Of a stretch of DNA of 64,000 nucleotides, positions 27,637 through 35,266 are shown in pieces; positions within the stretch are counted from its first letter, which is position 1, and every line of letters begins with the position of its first letter. The stretch is from Roseateles puraquae (lineage in GTDB: Bacteria; Pseudomonadota; Gammaproteobacteria; Burkholderiales; Burkholderiaceae_C). Below the pieces are notes generated by a model. It ran no database searches. It was not told where the DNA came from and saw only the letters and a program-made list of their open reading frames with translations. The translations under genes were made by a program, and so were the position numbers. Location: assembly GCF_002205845.1 (NCBI RefSeq), contig NZ_NISI01000012.1, positions 1 to 64,000 of the forward strand, written 5' to 3'.

Positions 27637-28338
27637 CTAGGGGAGTTGCCCTAGGGTTGTGGCGTCCGCTTGAAACAAACCGCGTGCGAGGGCGTCCTCG
27701 CGCTGTCGCACAGTCGACAGGAACTCCGCTGCGCCACGCATCGCGCGGAAGGTGTCGAAGCCGCATTCGAGAAAGTTCTGCAGCGCCCCCAGCCCCGCAA
27801 GCTGCGCCGGGCCGCGCATCAGCCGCAGCGACTGGCGCAGCAGCGGCTTGCGGGTGAGACGGTCCAGCGCATCGCCCACGGCCATGGTGAGTTCGATCTG
27901 CTGCTGCCGGGCGGCCGGCTCGCCGCAGGCGCGCCAGGCGTCGGCATAGCGTGCGGGCGTGATGTCCGCTGAGTCGAGCCGTTCGGCCATGCGGGTGTCC
28001 AGTCGCTCGGAGAGGGCGTGCAGGCGGGCCAGGCGGGCCACGGTCTCGATCACTTCGTCGGGGAAGAGCCGGGTCAGCGTCGGGATGACGCGGGCGAACT
28101 GCGCATCACGCTGGCGGAAGTCGTCGGGGCCGTAGAGCTCCTGCAGGAAGAAGCGCGTCGCCGCCTGGTAGCGCGGGTGGGCCAGCAGGTCGGCATAGGT
28201 CTGTGCGAAACGCCGTTGCTGGTAGGCCTTGAGCGCCTGCACCCGGGCGTCGAGCTCTGGCTCGGCGGCGCGGCGGGCGCGCTCGGCGTCGACGGCGCGC
28301 AGTTCGTTCAGCAGGGAGTCAGCGGTCAGCGGGTCCAT
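27637..28338 (-). CDS. Conserved hypothetical protein with FFLQELYGP motif
   Basis: The 233-residue product is soluble, helical and Arg/Leu-rich. Its most striking part is TRFFLQELYGPDDFRQRD near residues 60-78, a pattern seen in a group of uncharacterised betaproteobacterial proteins (from memory, no name recalled). No membrane segment or catalytic motif is seen. It sits upstream of fadD on the same strand with a 65-bp gap, so it may be the first gene of that unit. It is divergent from the lipase-like gene at 28376. Confidence 0.65.
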   Translation of the reverse strand: MDPLTADSLLNELRAVDAERARRAAEPELDARVQALKAYQQRRFAQTYADLLAHPRYQAATRFFLQELYGPDDFRQRDAQFARVIPTLTRLFPDEVIETVARLARLHALSERLDTRMAERLDSADITPARYADAWRACGEPAARQQQIELTMAVGDALDRLTRKPLLRQSLRLMRGPAQLAGLGALQNFLECGFDTFRAMRGAAEFLSTVRQREDALARGLFQADATTLGQLP

Positions 28339-28375
28339 GGGGTAGGCCCCATTTTGGCGCGCTTAGACTGCCCCG

Positions 28376-29260
28376 ATGAATGCAAGCCTGCAGCGCTTCT
28401 GGGTTCTCGTGCGCCTTTCACTGGCCGTGGCCGTGGGCTGGGTCGCCGGGTGGGGATGGGGACTTGCGACGCTGGCGCTCCAGAGCCTGGTGCTGGCCCT
28501 GGGGTTCGTGCAGCTTCGCTGGGTCAACCAGCCAGCGCCGGGCTGGGGTGCCTTGCTCAAGGCCTGGGCGGGTGAAGCGGTGGCCAGCGAGCTGGCCTTC
28601 TCCTGGCGCCAGCCCTGGCGCGAATGGGCGGAGCCTGACCACCTGCCCGAAGGCGCCCGGCAGGGGGTGCTGCTGGTGCACGGCTTCGCCTGCAACCGTG
28701 GTCGCTGGAACGGCTGGATGCGCCGGCTGCGGGCCGACGGGGTGGCCTTTGTCGCGCCGTCGCTGGAGCCAGCCTTCGGCAGCATCGACGATTACGCCGA
28801 CGAGATCGAGGCCGGCGTGCGCCGCCTGATGGCCGCGACCGGCCGCATGCCGGTGGTCTGCGCGCACAGCATGGGCGGCCTGGCGCTGCGGGCCTGGTGG
28901 CGCCGGTACGGCGCGCAGCATGCGCAAGCGCCCCGCGCGATCACGCTCGGCTCGCCCCACCAGGGCACCCGCATGGCGGCACTTGGCCTGGGCGTGAACG
29001 CGGCCCAGATGCGCCGCGGCAGCGCCTGGCTGGCAGCCCTGCCGGGCCTGCCGGATGTCGACTGCTTCTGGACGCCGTGCGATCAGGTGGTCAACCCGGC
29101 CGCAACCGCCATCCAGGCTGAAGGACGCGCGCACCGGGTGGACGCGGTGGGGCACATGGGCCTGGTGCACTCCGACGCTGCCTGGCAGCAGTTGCAGGTG
29201 GCGCTGAGCGGCCAGGCGCCCGTCAGTCCCGCGCCGACAGGAAGCGCGCCAGCGAGGTGA
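28376..29260 (+). CDS. Alpha/beta-hydrolase (lipase-like), membrane-associated
   Basis: The 294-residue protein has two N-terminal hydrophobic segments (residues 8-48). An alpha/beta-hydrolase domain follows with VLLVHGFACNRG (oxyanion HG), the nucleophile elbow AHSMGG (Ser near 163), ITLGSPHQGTRM, and a C-terminal His in VGHMGLVHS. The triad is complete. The fold resembles bacterial triacylglycerol lipases without a signal peptide. Its last 38 bp overlap the convergent esterase gene. The substrate is unknown. Confidence 0.8.
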   Translation: MNASLQRFWVLVRLSLAVAVGWVAGWGWGLATLALQSLVLALGFVQLRWVNQPAPGWGALLKAWAGEAVASELAFSWRQPWREWAEPDHLPEGARQGVLLVHGFACNRGRWNGWMRRLRADGVAFVAPSLEPAFGSIDDYADEIEAGVRRLMAATGRMPVVCAHSMGGLALRAWWRRYGAQHAQAPRAITLGSPHQGTRMAALGLGVNAAQMRRGSAWLAALPGLPDVDCFWTPCDQVVNPAATAIQAEGRAHRVDAVGHMGLVHSDAAWQQLQVALSGQAPVSPAPTGSAPAR

Positions 29261-30155
29261 TGTCGATGGCGCAATGGCCGCCGTACAGCGGATGCCATTC
29301 GGTATCGACACCCAACGCCTGGGCCCGCGTCGCCAGCGCCTGGGTGCCCTCGAAATTGCCGTAACGGTCATACAAGCCGCAGGACAGGTACAGCGCGGGC
29401 CGCCGCGGCGCGCCGGCCAGGGTCTCGATCAGGGCCAGCGGTGATACCCGCGCCCATTCGGCGTCATCAGCCACATGCTGGCGGGCCAGCCACCACACGC
29501 CGAAGGCGACCTTGGGGTCGGCGCCGGTGCGCTGCAGCGCGGCGCGGAGTGTGCCCAGGCTCGCGAACGGCGAGTCTTGGTAGACGCCGGGGCAGAGGGC
29601 GGCGATCCGGTCGAAGCGGCCGGGCTGGCTCAGGCCCAGCGTCAGCACGTTCAGGCCGCCCATGGATTCGCCCACCAGCATGCGCCGACGCGGTGTGCCC
29701 GTTTGCGCGTCGAGCTGCGCATCCAGCCGGTCCAGCTGTGGGCCGATACGGTCCAGCAGTCCGCTGCGCGGCGCTTGCGCGCGCGGCGTCAGCAGCCATT
29801 CCCGCCCGTAGGACAGGGTGACGACCGTCGGTGCCGGCAGGCCCAGGCGCTGCCATTCGCCCTGCACCTGGGCGGTGAAGTAGCTCGGGTCGTTCCAGGC
29901 CTCTGCGTCCAGCCCGCGGCCATGCAGGTGGTAGACGCGATCGGGGGCGCTCGGGCCGGTGGGCTGGTTGATGCAGTAGTGCAAGTCGTCCAGCGTGCCG
30001 CAGGTTTGCCGAGCGGGCGTGAAGGTGACGGCCTGCTCGCCTTGAGGGGCGGTGAGCCGGGCCCAGGCCATGGACGCCAGCGCCACGAGCGCCAGCAGGA
30101 TCAGGGCGGGCAGGGCGAGGCGGTGCGCCAGGCGGTGCAGGGAGGAGGTGTTCAT
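29223..30155 (-). CDS. Secreted esterase-like alpha/beta-hydrolase
   Basis: The 310-residue protein has an N-terminal signal anchor (ALPALILLALVALASMAWA). Its esterase domain has VYHLHGRGLDAEAW, the nucleophile elbow GESMGGLN (Ser near 178), and a C-terminal YGGHCAID that supplies the His. It resembles the putative esterase (esterase D / antigen 85-like) superfamily. It overlaps the convergent lipase-like gene by 38 bp at the 3' ends. Two hydrolases back to back, both near fadD, fit lipid or ester use, but the link is only positional. Confidence 0.75.
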   Translation of the reverse strand: MNTSSLHRLAHRLALPALILLALVALASMAWARLTAPQGEQAVTFTPARQTCGTLDDLHYCINQPTGPSAPDRVYHLHGRGLDAEAWNDPSYFTAQVQGEWQRLGLPAPTVVTLSYGREWLLTPRAQAPRSGLLDRIGPQLDRLDAQLDAQTGTPRRRMLVGESMGGLNVLTLGLSQPGRFDRIAALCPGVYQDSPFASLGTLRAALQRTGADPKVAFGVWWLARQHVADDAEWARVSPLALIETLAGAPRRPALYLSCGLYDRYGNFEGTQALATRAQALGVDTEWHPLYGGHCAIDITSLARFLSARD

Positions 30156-30235
30156 CGGAAGTGCTCGTTGAAAGGCTGGGCCGCTCGGCCATGCGGCAGC
30201 TCACCGCAGCTGCGGTGCGACAGGGGAAGGGGGCG

Positions 30236-31357
30236 TCAGGCCACGCCGGCGCGGGGCAGCGGCGGCGCGCGGCGGGCGGGCGGCGACGCGGATGAGACGC
30301 GGGGCCGGCGCGAGGCTGTGGCGGGGCCACCGGGCAGCAGCGCCAGGCTCAGCACATAGCCGACGATGAAGCTGCCGCCAAAGCCCAGCACCGGCGCGGG
30401 CAGCCAGCCCGGCAGGGCCAGCCCGAGCAGAGCCGCCCAGGCGAGGCCGTGCTCACGGGCGCGCCGGTGCAGCAGGCCTGGCAGCAGCAACGTCAGCCAG
30501 GCGGCGGTCATCAGCCCGCCCAACGCCGCGCTGTGCGTGAAGGCCAGCTGCAACACCTCGTCGACATACGGGCTGGGCGGCGGGGCCGTCCAGCGGGCCA
30601 GGGCGGCGCAGGCGAGCGCCACGGCCAGCAGGGCCAGGGCTGCCAGTGCGCCCGAGCGGGCCCGCGCCGCGCGCATCGCGAGCAGCATCGCCGTCACGGC
30701 CAGCAGCGGCGCCTGCGCCTGAGCGGCCAGCGCGAACAGCCCCATCGCCAGCCCCGTCAGCTGCAGCGCGCGCAGCGTCAGCGGCAGGGGTGAGGCCCCC
30801 GCGACAGGGGCTGACACCGCCCACCAGGCTGGGCACAGCAACCAGGTGGCCTGCACCGGCAGCGGGCCCAGGCGCAGCCAACCCGTCGGGGCGGCGCCAT
30901 CAGCTTGCGGCGCGCTGGCCCAGAGCAGCGCGGCGCCGAGGGCGAAGGTGGTGGCGGCTCGCCAGCGGGCGTCCTGCTGCAGGCGGGGGCGGGGCAGCAG
31001 CCAAAAACTGGCGCAGGCCAGGGCGAGCGACAGGCCGTTCACCCAGGCATAGCCGCTCGGCGCGTCTCGCGTGGCCATGAAGGTGCCGCCCAGGCCGACG
31101 ACGAGACCGGCGCAGGCCAGGCCCAGGTGGTCCGGCTCGCTCAGCGACCCCACGGCGCGGCACGTGGCGAGATGAAGCGCCGCGGTGAAGCAGCCCCAGG
31201 CGTAGATCAGCGCGTCCTGGGCATCGTCGATCGCCAGCACCTCGGCCCGCATGGCGCGAGCCCAATCCGCCTGGCGCGAGGGCATCAGCGCCTGGGCCAG
31301 GGTCAGCAGGGTACGGGTGACGCCGGCGCACAGCCAGCGTGGCAGGGTGCGACTCAT
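30236..31357 (-). CDS. Polytopic membrane protein paired with PadR regulator
   Basis: The 373-residue protein starts with a soluble segment (SRQADWARAMRAEVLAIDDAQDALIYAWG) and then has about eight to ten hydrophobic segments rich in Ala and Leu. The opening motif is shared by uncharacterised proteins that sit behind PadR regulators in many proteobacteria, so the pair looks like an ancient unit. The start overlaps the padR stop by 4 bp (ATGA). No transporter signature is recognised. The C-terminus is basic and proline-rich. Confidence 0.65.
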   Translation of the reverse strand: MSRTLPRWLCAGVTRTLLTLAQALMPSRQADWARAMRAEVLAIDDAQDALIYAWGCFTAALHLATCRAVGSLSEPDHLGLACAGLVVGLGGTFMATRDAPSGYAWVNGLSLALACASFWLLPRPRLQQDARWRAATTFALGAALLWASAPQADGAAPTGWLRLGPLPVQATWLLCPAWWAVSAPVAGASPLPLTLRALQLTGLAMGLFALAAQAQAPLLAVTAMLLAMRAARARSGALAALALLAVALACAALARWTAPPPSPYVDEVLQLAFTHSAALGGLMTAAWLTLLLPGLLHRRAREHGLAWAALLGLALPGWLPAPVLGFGGSFIVGYVLSLALLPGGPATASRRPRVSSASPPARRAPPLPRAGVA

Positions 31358-31692
31358 GCCGGCTCCGCGGCGTCGGCGTTGTCGTCGGGGGTGACGCGGG
31401 TCAACAAGGCGCGCGCCTCGGCCAGCGCGTCGGCCATCGAGTTCACGAGCGCCACGCCGGCGTCGGTCAGCCGGTACACATGCCGGGGCGGGCGGCCGGC
31501 GATGGGAGATTCCTCCCAGCGCGCCTCCAACTGGCCCGCCGCTTCCAGCCGCATCAGCAGCGGATAGAGCGTGCCCGACTTCAGGCCCGATTGGGCGGTG
31601 ATGTCGTAGCCATGCCGCCAGTCAGCGCCGGCGTCGGCCAGCACGGCGAGGGCCCTCAATGCCTGGGGAGAGAAAGCGCGGGAGCGTGCCAT
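31354..31692 (-). CDS. PadR-family transcriptional regulator
   Basis: The 112-residue winged-helix protein has the PadR pattern: HGYDITAQSGLKSGTLYPLLMRLEAAG as a split recognition region (residues 28-54), then GRPPRHVYRLTDAG in the wing and a C-terminal helix. PadR proteins usually repress their own operon and an efflux or stress gene. The gene is followed with ATGA overlap by a membrane protein. A 30-bp perfect palindrome lies one base upstream of the start codon, which strongly suggests autoregulation. Confidence 0.9.
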   Translation of the reverse strand: MARSRAFSPQALRALAVLADAGADWRHGYDITAQSGLKSGTLYPLLMRLEAAGQLEARWEESPIAGRPPRHVYRLTDAGVALVNSMADALAEARALLTRVTPDDNADAAEPA

Positions 31693-31693
31693 G

Positions 31694-31723
31694 CCGTTAA
31701 GTCTACATATGTAGACTTAACGG
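31694..31723. promoter_or_regulatory. 30-bp perfect palindrome, PadR operator candidate
   Basis: Positions 31694-31723 read identically on both strands with no mismatch; the centre is GTCTACATATGTAGAC. The core ACATATGT resembles known PadR operators (ATGTAT...ATACAT half-sites). It abuts the padR ATG with one base between and takes the place where a ribosome binding site would be, so the mRNA may be leaderless or start inside the dyad. A protein bound here would block initiation completely. Confidence 0.8.
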
Positions 31724-31758
31724 TCAAGAGGGATTGCGCAGGCCGGGGCCTGGCGACC

Positions 31759-32907
31759 TCAGGCGGCCCCGGCCGCTTCCTTGGCGTCGTCCTTCAGCAC
31801 GCCGCGGCGGATCTGGTCGAGTTCGATGCTCTCGAACAGCGCCTTGAAGTTGCCTTCACCGAAACCCTCGTTGCCCTTGCGCTGGATGAGCTCGAAGAAG
31901 ATCGGCCCGATCACTTCCTTGGTGAAGATCTGCAGCAGCAGCTCGTTGTCGGCGCCCAGGTGGGTGGCGCCATCGATCAGGATGCGCAGGCGGCGCAGCT
32001 CCGCCACGTTCTCGCCGTGTTGCGGCAGGCGCTTGTCGATCAGGTCGAAGTAGGTGTCGATGGTGTCCTGGAAGGCCACACCCGTGCCCTTCATGCCTTC
32101 CACCGACTTGTAGATGTCCGTCGTGCCCAGGGCCACGTGCTGAATGCCCTCGCCGCGGTACAGGTCCAGGTATTCGGCGATCTGGCTCTTGTCGTCGCTG
32201 CTCTCGTTGATCGGGATGCGGATCTTGCCGCAGGGGCTGGTCATGGCCTTGCTCTTCAGGCCCGTCAGCTTGCCTTCGATGTCGAAGTAGCGCACCTCGC
32301 GGAAGTTGAAGAAGCGCTCGTAGAACTCCGACCACTCCTTCATGCGGCCGCGGAAGACGTTGTGCGTCAGGTGGTCGATCTCGGTCAGCCCATGGCCCAC
32401 CGGGTTGGGGTCGACCGGCTGGCCGGCAGCGTCCAGCAGCGGCACGAAGTCGACGTCATAGATGCTGATGTTGCCGATGGCGCCCGCCTTGGCGCCGCCC
32501 TTGCCCTGCCAGCGGTCGACGAAGTAGATGAGGCTGTCGCCGATGCCCTTGATGGCCGGGATGTTCAGCTCCATCGGGCCGGCCTTGTTGTCAAAGCCCC
32601 AGGCGCCAAGCTCCAGCGCGCGCTGGTAGGCATGCGCGGCGTCCTGCACGCGGAAGGCAATCGCGCAGATCGACGGCCCGTGCAGCCGCGCGAAGCGCTG
32701 CGCGAAGGAGTCGGTCTCGGCATTGATGATGAAGTTCACGCCGCCCTGGCGGTACAGCGTCACGTTCTTGTGGCGGTGCTTGGCGACCGCGGTGAAGCCC
32801 ATGGTCTCGAACAGCTTGCCGAGCCCGGCCGGATCGGGGGCGGCGAACTCGATGAACTCGAACCCGTCGGTGCCCATCGGGTTGTCCCAGGGGGTGAACT
32901 TGGCCAT
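31759..32907 (-). CDS. hppD: 4-hydroxyphenylpyruvate dioxygenase
   Basis: The 382-residue Fe(II) enzyme converts 4-hydroxyphenylpyruvate to homogentisate in tyrosine breakdown. The iron ligands appear as His in EIDHLTHNVF, His in GIQHVALGT and Glu in GPIFFELIQRKGNEGFGEGN (split at residues 330-350). The start at 32907 (MAKFTPWDNP) follows GGAG at a good distance. It is divergent from an Lrp/AsnC regulator, a common pairing in which the regulator controls aromatic amino-acid catabolism. No hmgA or other pathway genes are in the window. Confidence 0.96.
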   Translation of the reverse strand: MAKFTPWDNPMGTDGFEFIEFAAPDPAGLGKLFETMGFTAVAKHRHKNVTLYRQGGVNFIINAETDSFAQRFARLHGPSICAIAFRVQDAAHAYQRALELGAWGFDNKAGPMELNIPAIKGIGDSLIYFVDRWQGKGGAKAGAIGNISIYDVDFVPLLDAAGQPVDPNPVGHGLTEIDHLTHNVFRGRMKEWSEFYERFFNFREVRYFDIEGKLTGLKSKAMTSPCGKIRIPINESSDDKSQIAEYLDLYRGEGIQHVALGTTDIYKSVEGMKGTGVAFQDTIDTYFDLIDKRLPQHGENVAELRRLRILIDGATHLGADNELLLQIFTKEVIGPIFFELIQRKGNEGFGEGNFKALFESIELDQIRRGVLKDDAKEAAGAA

Positions 32908-32991
32908 GAAGGTCTCCAGCAGCAAGGCGATGAAGCTCGAAATTCTGCGGCGCGGTTCGCGCAGGTTTCATGCTTTGTTCGGCGCGCAGGC

Positions 32992-33029
32992 CATGCAAAA
33001 CGCAGGAAAACTGCAAAATGCGTTGCATG
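32992..33029. promoter_or_regulatory. Dyad overlapping the lrp-type start codon, operator candidate
   Basis: CATGCAAAACGCA at 32992-33004 and TGCGTTGCATG at 33019-33029 form an inverted repeat with a 2-nt bulge. The second arm overlaps the regulator's start codon (33018). Between them lies TGCAAAA. Lrp-family proteins bind such loosely symmetric, A+T-flanked sites. The site could mediate autoregulation and control of the divergent hppD gene. Confidence 0.45.
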
Positions 33030-33509
33030 GACGCCCCGATCGAGCTCGACGCCATCGACCGCCGCCTGCTGCGCGCGCTGCAGCAGGACGGCCGTGTCAC
33101 CTACGACGCGCTGGCCAGCGAGGCTGGCCTGTCGTCCTCCGCCGTGCTGCGCCGCGTGCGGCGGCTGGAGGACGCTGGCGTCATTGCCAGCTATGTGGCC
33201 CTGGTGCCGCCCGAGCGCATCGGCCTGGGCCTGACGGCCTACATCAACGTGCGCCTGGAGAAGCAGACCGACAACCCTTTGCGCAACCCCCGCGACCTCT
33301 TCCGCGCCGCGGTCCAGACCTGGCCCGAAGTGGTGGAGTGCGCCGCGCTCACCGGCGAGATGGATTACCTGCTCCGCGTGCTGGTGCAGGACATGCAGCA
33401 CTACGCCCGCTTCATCTCCGACACGTTGCTCATGCACCCCAGCGTGCAGGACTGCAAGACCAGCTTCGTGCTGGAGCGCTTGAAGAACACGACGGCCGTG
33501 CCGGTGTGA
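33018..33509 (+). CDS. Lrp/AsnC-family transcriptional regulator
   Basis: The 163-residue protein has an N-terminal helix-turn-helix (IDRRLLRALQQDGRVTYDAL, SEAGLSSSAVLRRVRRLEDAG) and a C-terminal RAM domain (LTAYINVRLEK, VECAALTGEMDYLLRVLVQD). It should respond to an amino acid or aromatic metabolite and regulate the divergent hppD gene. ATG 33018 was chosen over 33027 because AGGA lies 10 nt upstream. It resembles the BkdR/HpdR-type regulators found beside HPPD, but the effector cannot be told from sequence. Confidence 0.9.
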   Translation: MRCMDAPIELDAIDRRLLRALQQDGRVTYDALASEAGLSSSAVLRRVRRLEDAGVIASYVALVPPERIGLGLTAYINVRLEKQTDNPLRNPRDLFRAAVQTWPEVVECAALTGEMDYLLRVLVQDMQHYARFISDTLLMHPSVQDCKTSFVLERLKNTTAVPV

Positions 33510-33641
33510 GGTGCGCAGGGGATGACCGCACGGCGACTGCGGGCAGTCGACATGCGGTGACAGAAGGCGGCTGTGGGCCAGAAGCGGCCCGGCTGCGGAG
33601 GTCTGCTTTCGCTTACATCGGGATGGCAGTTGGACACGGGA

Positions 33642-33709
33642 GGACGCAATTGCTACGTGTCCCCCGGGCCGCTGCGCGGCCCTCCTCCTGTACCTTCGCA
33701 ATTGCGTCC
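33642..33709 (+). repeat. Structured repeat, copy 1: conserved core in self-complementary arms
   Basis: Twelve-bp perfect inverted arms (GGACGCAATTGC and GCAATTGCGTCC) enclose a 44-nt core. The core contains its own 7-bp hairpin, GGGCCGC-TGC-GCGGCCC, at 33666-33682, followed by CCTCCTCCT. The core matches the core of copy 2 (read on the other strand) at 36 of 44 positions with no gap, whereas the arms are unrelated in sequence. Confidence 0.8.
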
Positions 33710-33781
33710 CCCCGCATCCCACTGCAGCACCGTTGGGTGTCCTCGACGAACAAGTCGAGCGTCGCGCAAGCGGGCAGTGGT

Positions 33782-33851
33782 GCGGGCCTGATGCGCAAGT
33801 AAAGGAGGAGGACCGCGTAGCGGGCCGGGGGACATGGAGCATCAGGCCCGC
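33782..33851 (-). repeat. Structured repeat, copy 2, opposite orientation
   Basis: Thirteen-bp perfect inverted arms (GCGGGCCTGATGC and GCATCAGGCCCGC) enclose a 44-nt core that is the reverse complement of the copy 1 core at 36 of 44 positions. The inner hairpin is kept with one mismatch. On the plus strand the core shows GGAGGAGGA. Same core length, same architecture and different arms make this a second member of one repeat family. Confidence 0.8.
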
Positions 33852-33944
33852 CCCGCTGCCTGCGCCGATCCGGCCCTGCAGCGTCCTCGGGGTCAAGCCG
33901 CTGAACGACTGCTTTCTTCCCGCGAGTTCGATGGGCCGGAGGAC

Positions 33945-33980
33945 CGCTGCGGGGCGATCTCTCCCGTTCGCCCCGCAGCG
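33945..33980. terminator. Strong hairpin downstream of the HDOD gene
   Basis: A 13-bp perfect stem (CGCTGCGGGGCGA/TCGCCCCGCAGCG) closes a 10-nt loop. It lies about 70 nt beyond the stop of the minus-strand HDOD gene and could terminate it, though no T-run follows. It may instead belong to the repeat-rich structure of this intergenic region. Confidence 0.4.
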
Positions 33981-34052
33981 CGCCGAGGTGCGCCATCGTG
34001 CTCCGCCGCCCGTGTAGGTCACCGGCCTCAGTAGCCCCAGCGGGTAGCCCCG

Positions 34053-34895
34053 TCAGTCGAACTCGTGCAACAGTTTCAGCGTCGGCTCAGGCCCGAGGTT
34101 GAGCAGGTCGGCGATGTCGTGCAGGTCGTCGGGCACGCCGGCGTCGTCCCAGCCGCGGGCGGTGTGGCGGGCCAGGCGGACGGCGAGCTGAACGCAGCGC
34201 ACCTGCGGGTCGCGGCCGTCGGTGTCGGCGGTGATGCGGGTGAGCAGCTCGGGCAGGTGCCAGCGCTTCATCAGGGCCTGTTCGAGGTCCGCCAGCGTGA
34301 TGCCCAGCACCTGGCGCTGGGCCTGGATGCTGCGCAGGTGGCGGTCTTGCTCCTGAAGCCGGGCGATCTGCAGGGCGAGGTCGGGGGCGTGCACCCACAA
34401 CAGCATTTCGGCGAAGTCGTGCAGCAGCGCGGCGCTGTGGATGACCGCTGCGTCGGGGTCGGCGCGGTGGGCGGCAAAGCCCAGGGCGTAGCGCGAGGCG
34501 CGCTCGGCGCGCTGCATCACGCGGGACAGCCCCAGCAGCGCCTCTTCATGGTCGGCCAGCACGGCCTCCAGCGTGGGCTGCGGCCCGAAGGCGCGGAAGA
34601 AGGGCGAGATGCCCGTCAGCACGAGCGCTGCGGTGACGGTCTCGGCGTCGGCGCGCAGGCCGGCGTTGCGGCTGCGGCGCTGCTCGCTGGCGTGCACCAG
34701 CACCTTCAGCGTCATCAGCGGGTCGCTGGCGAAGGCCTCGCCCAGGATGTGGGCGTCGACGTCGTCTTCGGTCGCCCGCATGTGCTCCAGGGCTTCGGCC
34801 GTGTCGGCCAGCACCGGGATCTCGGCCCGGGCAAAGGCGTCCACCCAGGCTTCCAGGCGAGGCAGCGGGGCGGTCAGGCGCAGCAGGGCGGACAT
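34053..34895 (-). CDS. HDOD-domain signalling protein
   Basis: The 280-residue protein fits the HDOD family (HD-related output domain). It has a helical N-terminal region with PVLADTAEALEHMRA and DPLMTLKVLVHASEQRRS, then SAALLHDFAEMLLWVHAPDLALQI, where the HD pair (His-Asp) is present. HDOD proteins take part in signal transduction and motility or c-di-GMP networks without clear enzyme activity. Length and order of helices are normal. It is the likely first gene of a minus-strand run, preceded at 34961 by a small gene of unknown role. Confidence 0.75.
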   Translation of the reverse strand: MSALLRLTAPLPRLEAWVDAFARAEIPVLADTAEALEHMRATEDDVDAHILGEAFASDPLMTLKVLVHASEQRRSRNAGLRADAETVTAALVLTGISPFFRAFGPQPTLEAVLADHEEALLGLSRVMQRAERASRYALGFAAHRADPDAAVIHSAALLHDFAEMLLWVHAPDLALQIARLQEQDRHLRSIQAQRQVLGITLADLEQALMKRWHLPELLTRITADTDGRDPQVRCVQLAVRLARHTARGWDDAGVPDDLHDIADLLNLGPEPTLKLLHEFD

Positions 34896-34960
34896 GCCGC
34901 GATGCTAGGCCCGGGCGGGGCCGCCTGCTCGTCGGAGGCGGCCCCGTTTTGCGGCTCAGT

Positions 34961-35197
34961 TCACAGCCGGCGCACGCCGTCCAGTTGCGCGATCAGCTGG
35001 CCGTCGGCGTACAGCGCCCCTTCGGGCGCGCCGGCTTCGGCGTAGAACTCCAGCTGGCTGCGCTCGCGGCGGCGGCGGTAGGCGGGCGAGAACACCAGCC
35101 GGATCGCCCGCAGCGCGCGCTTGATGCGCTTGAAGCGGCGGGCCCAGGCGGCGTGGGTTTCGGCGGCGTCGGGGCCGCGCAGTTCGATCAATCTCAT
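34961..35197 (-). CDS. Small basic hypothetical protein
   Basis: The 78-residue product starts MRLIELRGPDAAETHAAW and has a very basic middle (RRFKRIKRALRAIR, YRRRRERSQ) and an acidic-to-neutral end with a GALYADGQLIAQLDGVRRL tail. The start at 35197 follows GGAG at a good distance; 13 more codons upstream are possible. No family is recognised. The charge pattern fits a nucleic-acid- or membrane-associated small protein. An overlapping frame (34956-35498) is less likely. Confidence 0.5.
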   Translation of the reverse strand: MRLIELRGPDAAETHAAWARRFKRIKRALRAIRLVFSPAYRRRRERSQLEFYAEAGAPEGALYADGQLIAQLDGVRRL

Positions 35198-35266
35198 GAG
35201 GGTCTCCTTGGGCGCTGGCCCGGCGGCCCTCATCACATGGATCGAGGGGCGGGCGGCGCGGGCGGT

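Larger units (their letters stand above)
33510..34052. other. 543-bp intergenic region rich in inverted repeats
   Basis: No gene is supported here: frames on both strands have irregular composition and no family match. The region contains two related 68-70 bp structured repeats in opposite orientation (33642-33709 and 33782-33851). A CTCGAC/GTCGAG hairpin lies between them at 33742-33759, and a 13-bp-stem hairpin lies at 33945-33980. It separates the lrp-type gene from the HDOD gene. Confidence 0.6.

Noticed and set aside
29807..29814. CGTAGGAC inside the esterase gene, similar to the TGTAGGAC box
   Set aside because: It lies within codons of a conserved hydrolase region, has no mirror half and is not upstream of a start.
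31339..33234. Long plus-strand frame opposite padR and hppD
   Set aside because: It is antisense to HPPD with all iron ligands on the other strand; no motif in the plus-strand product.
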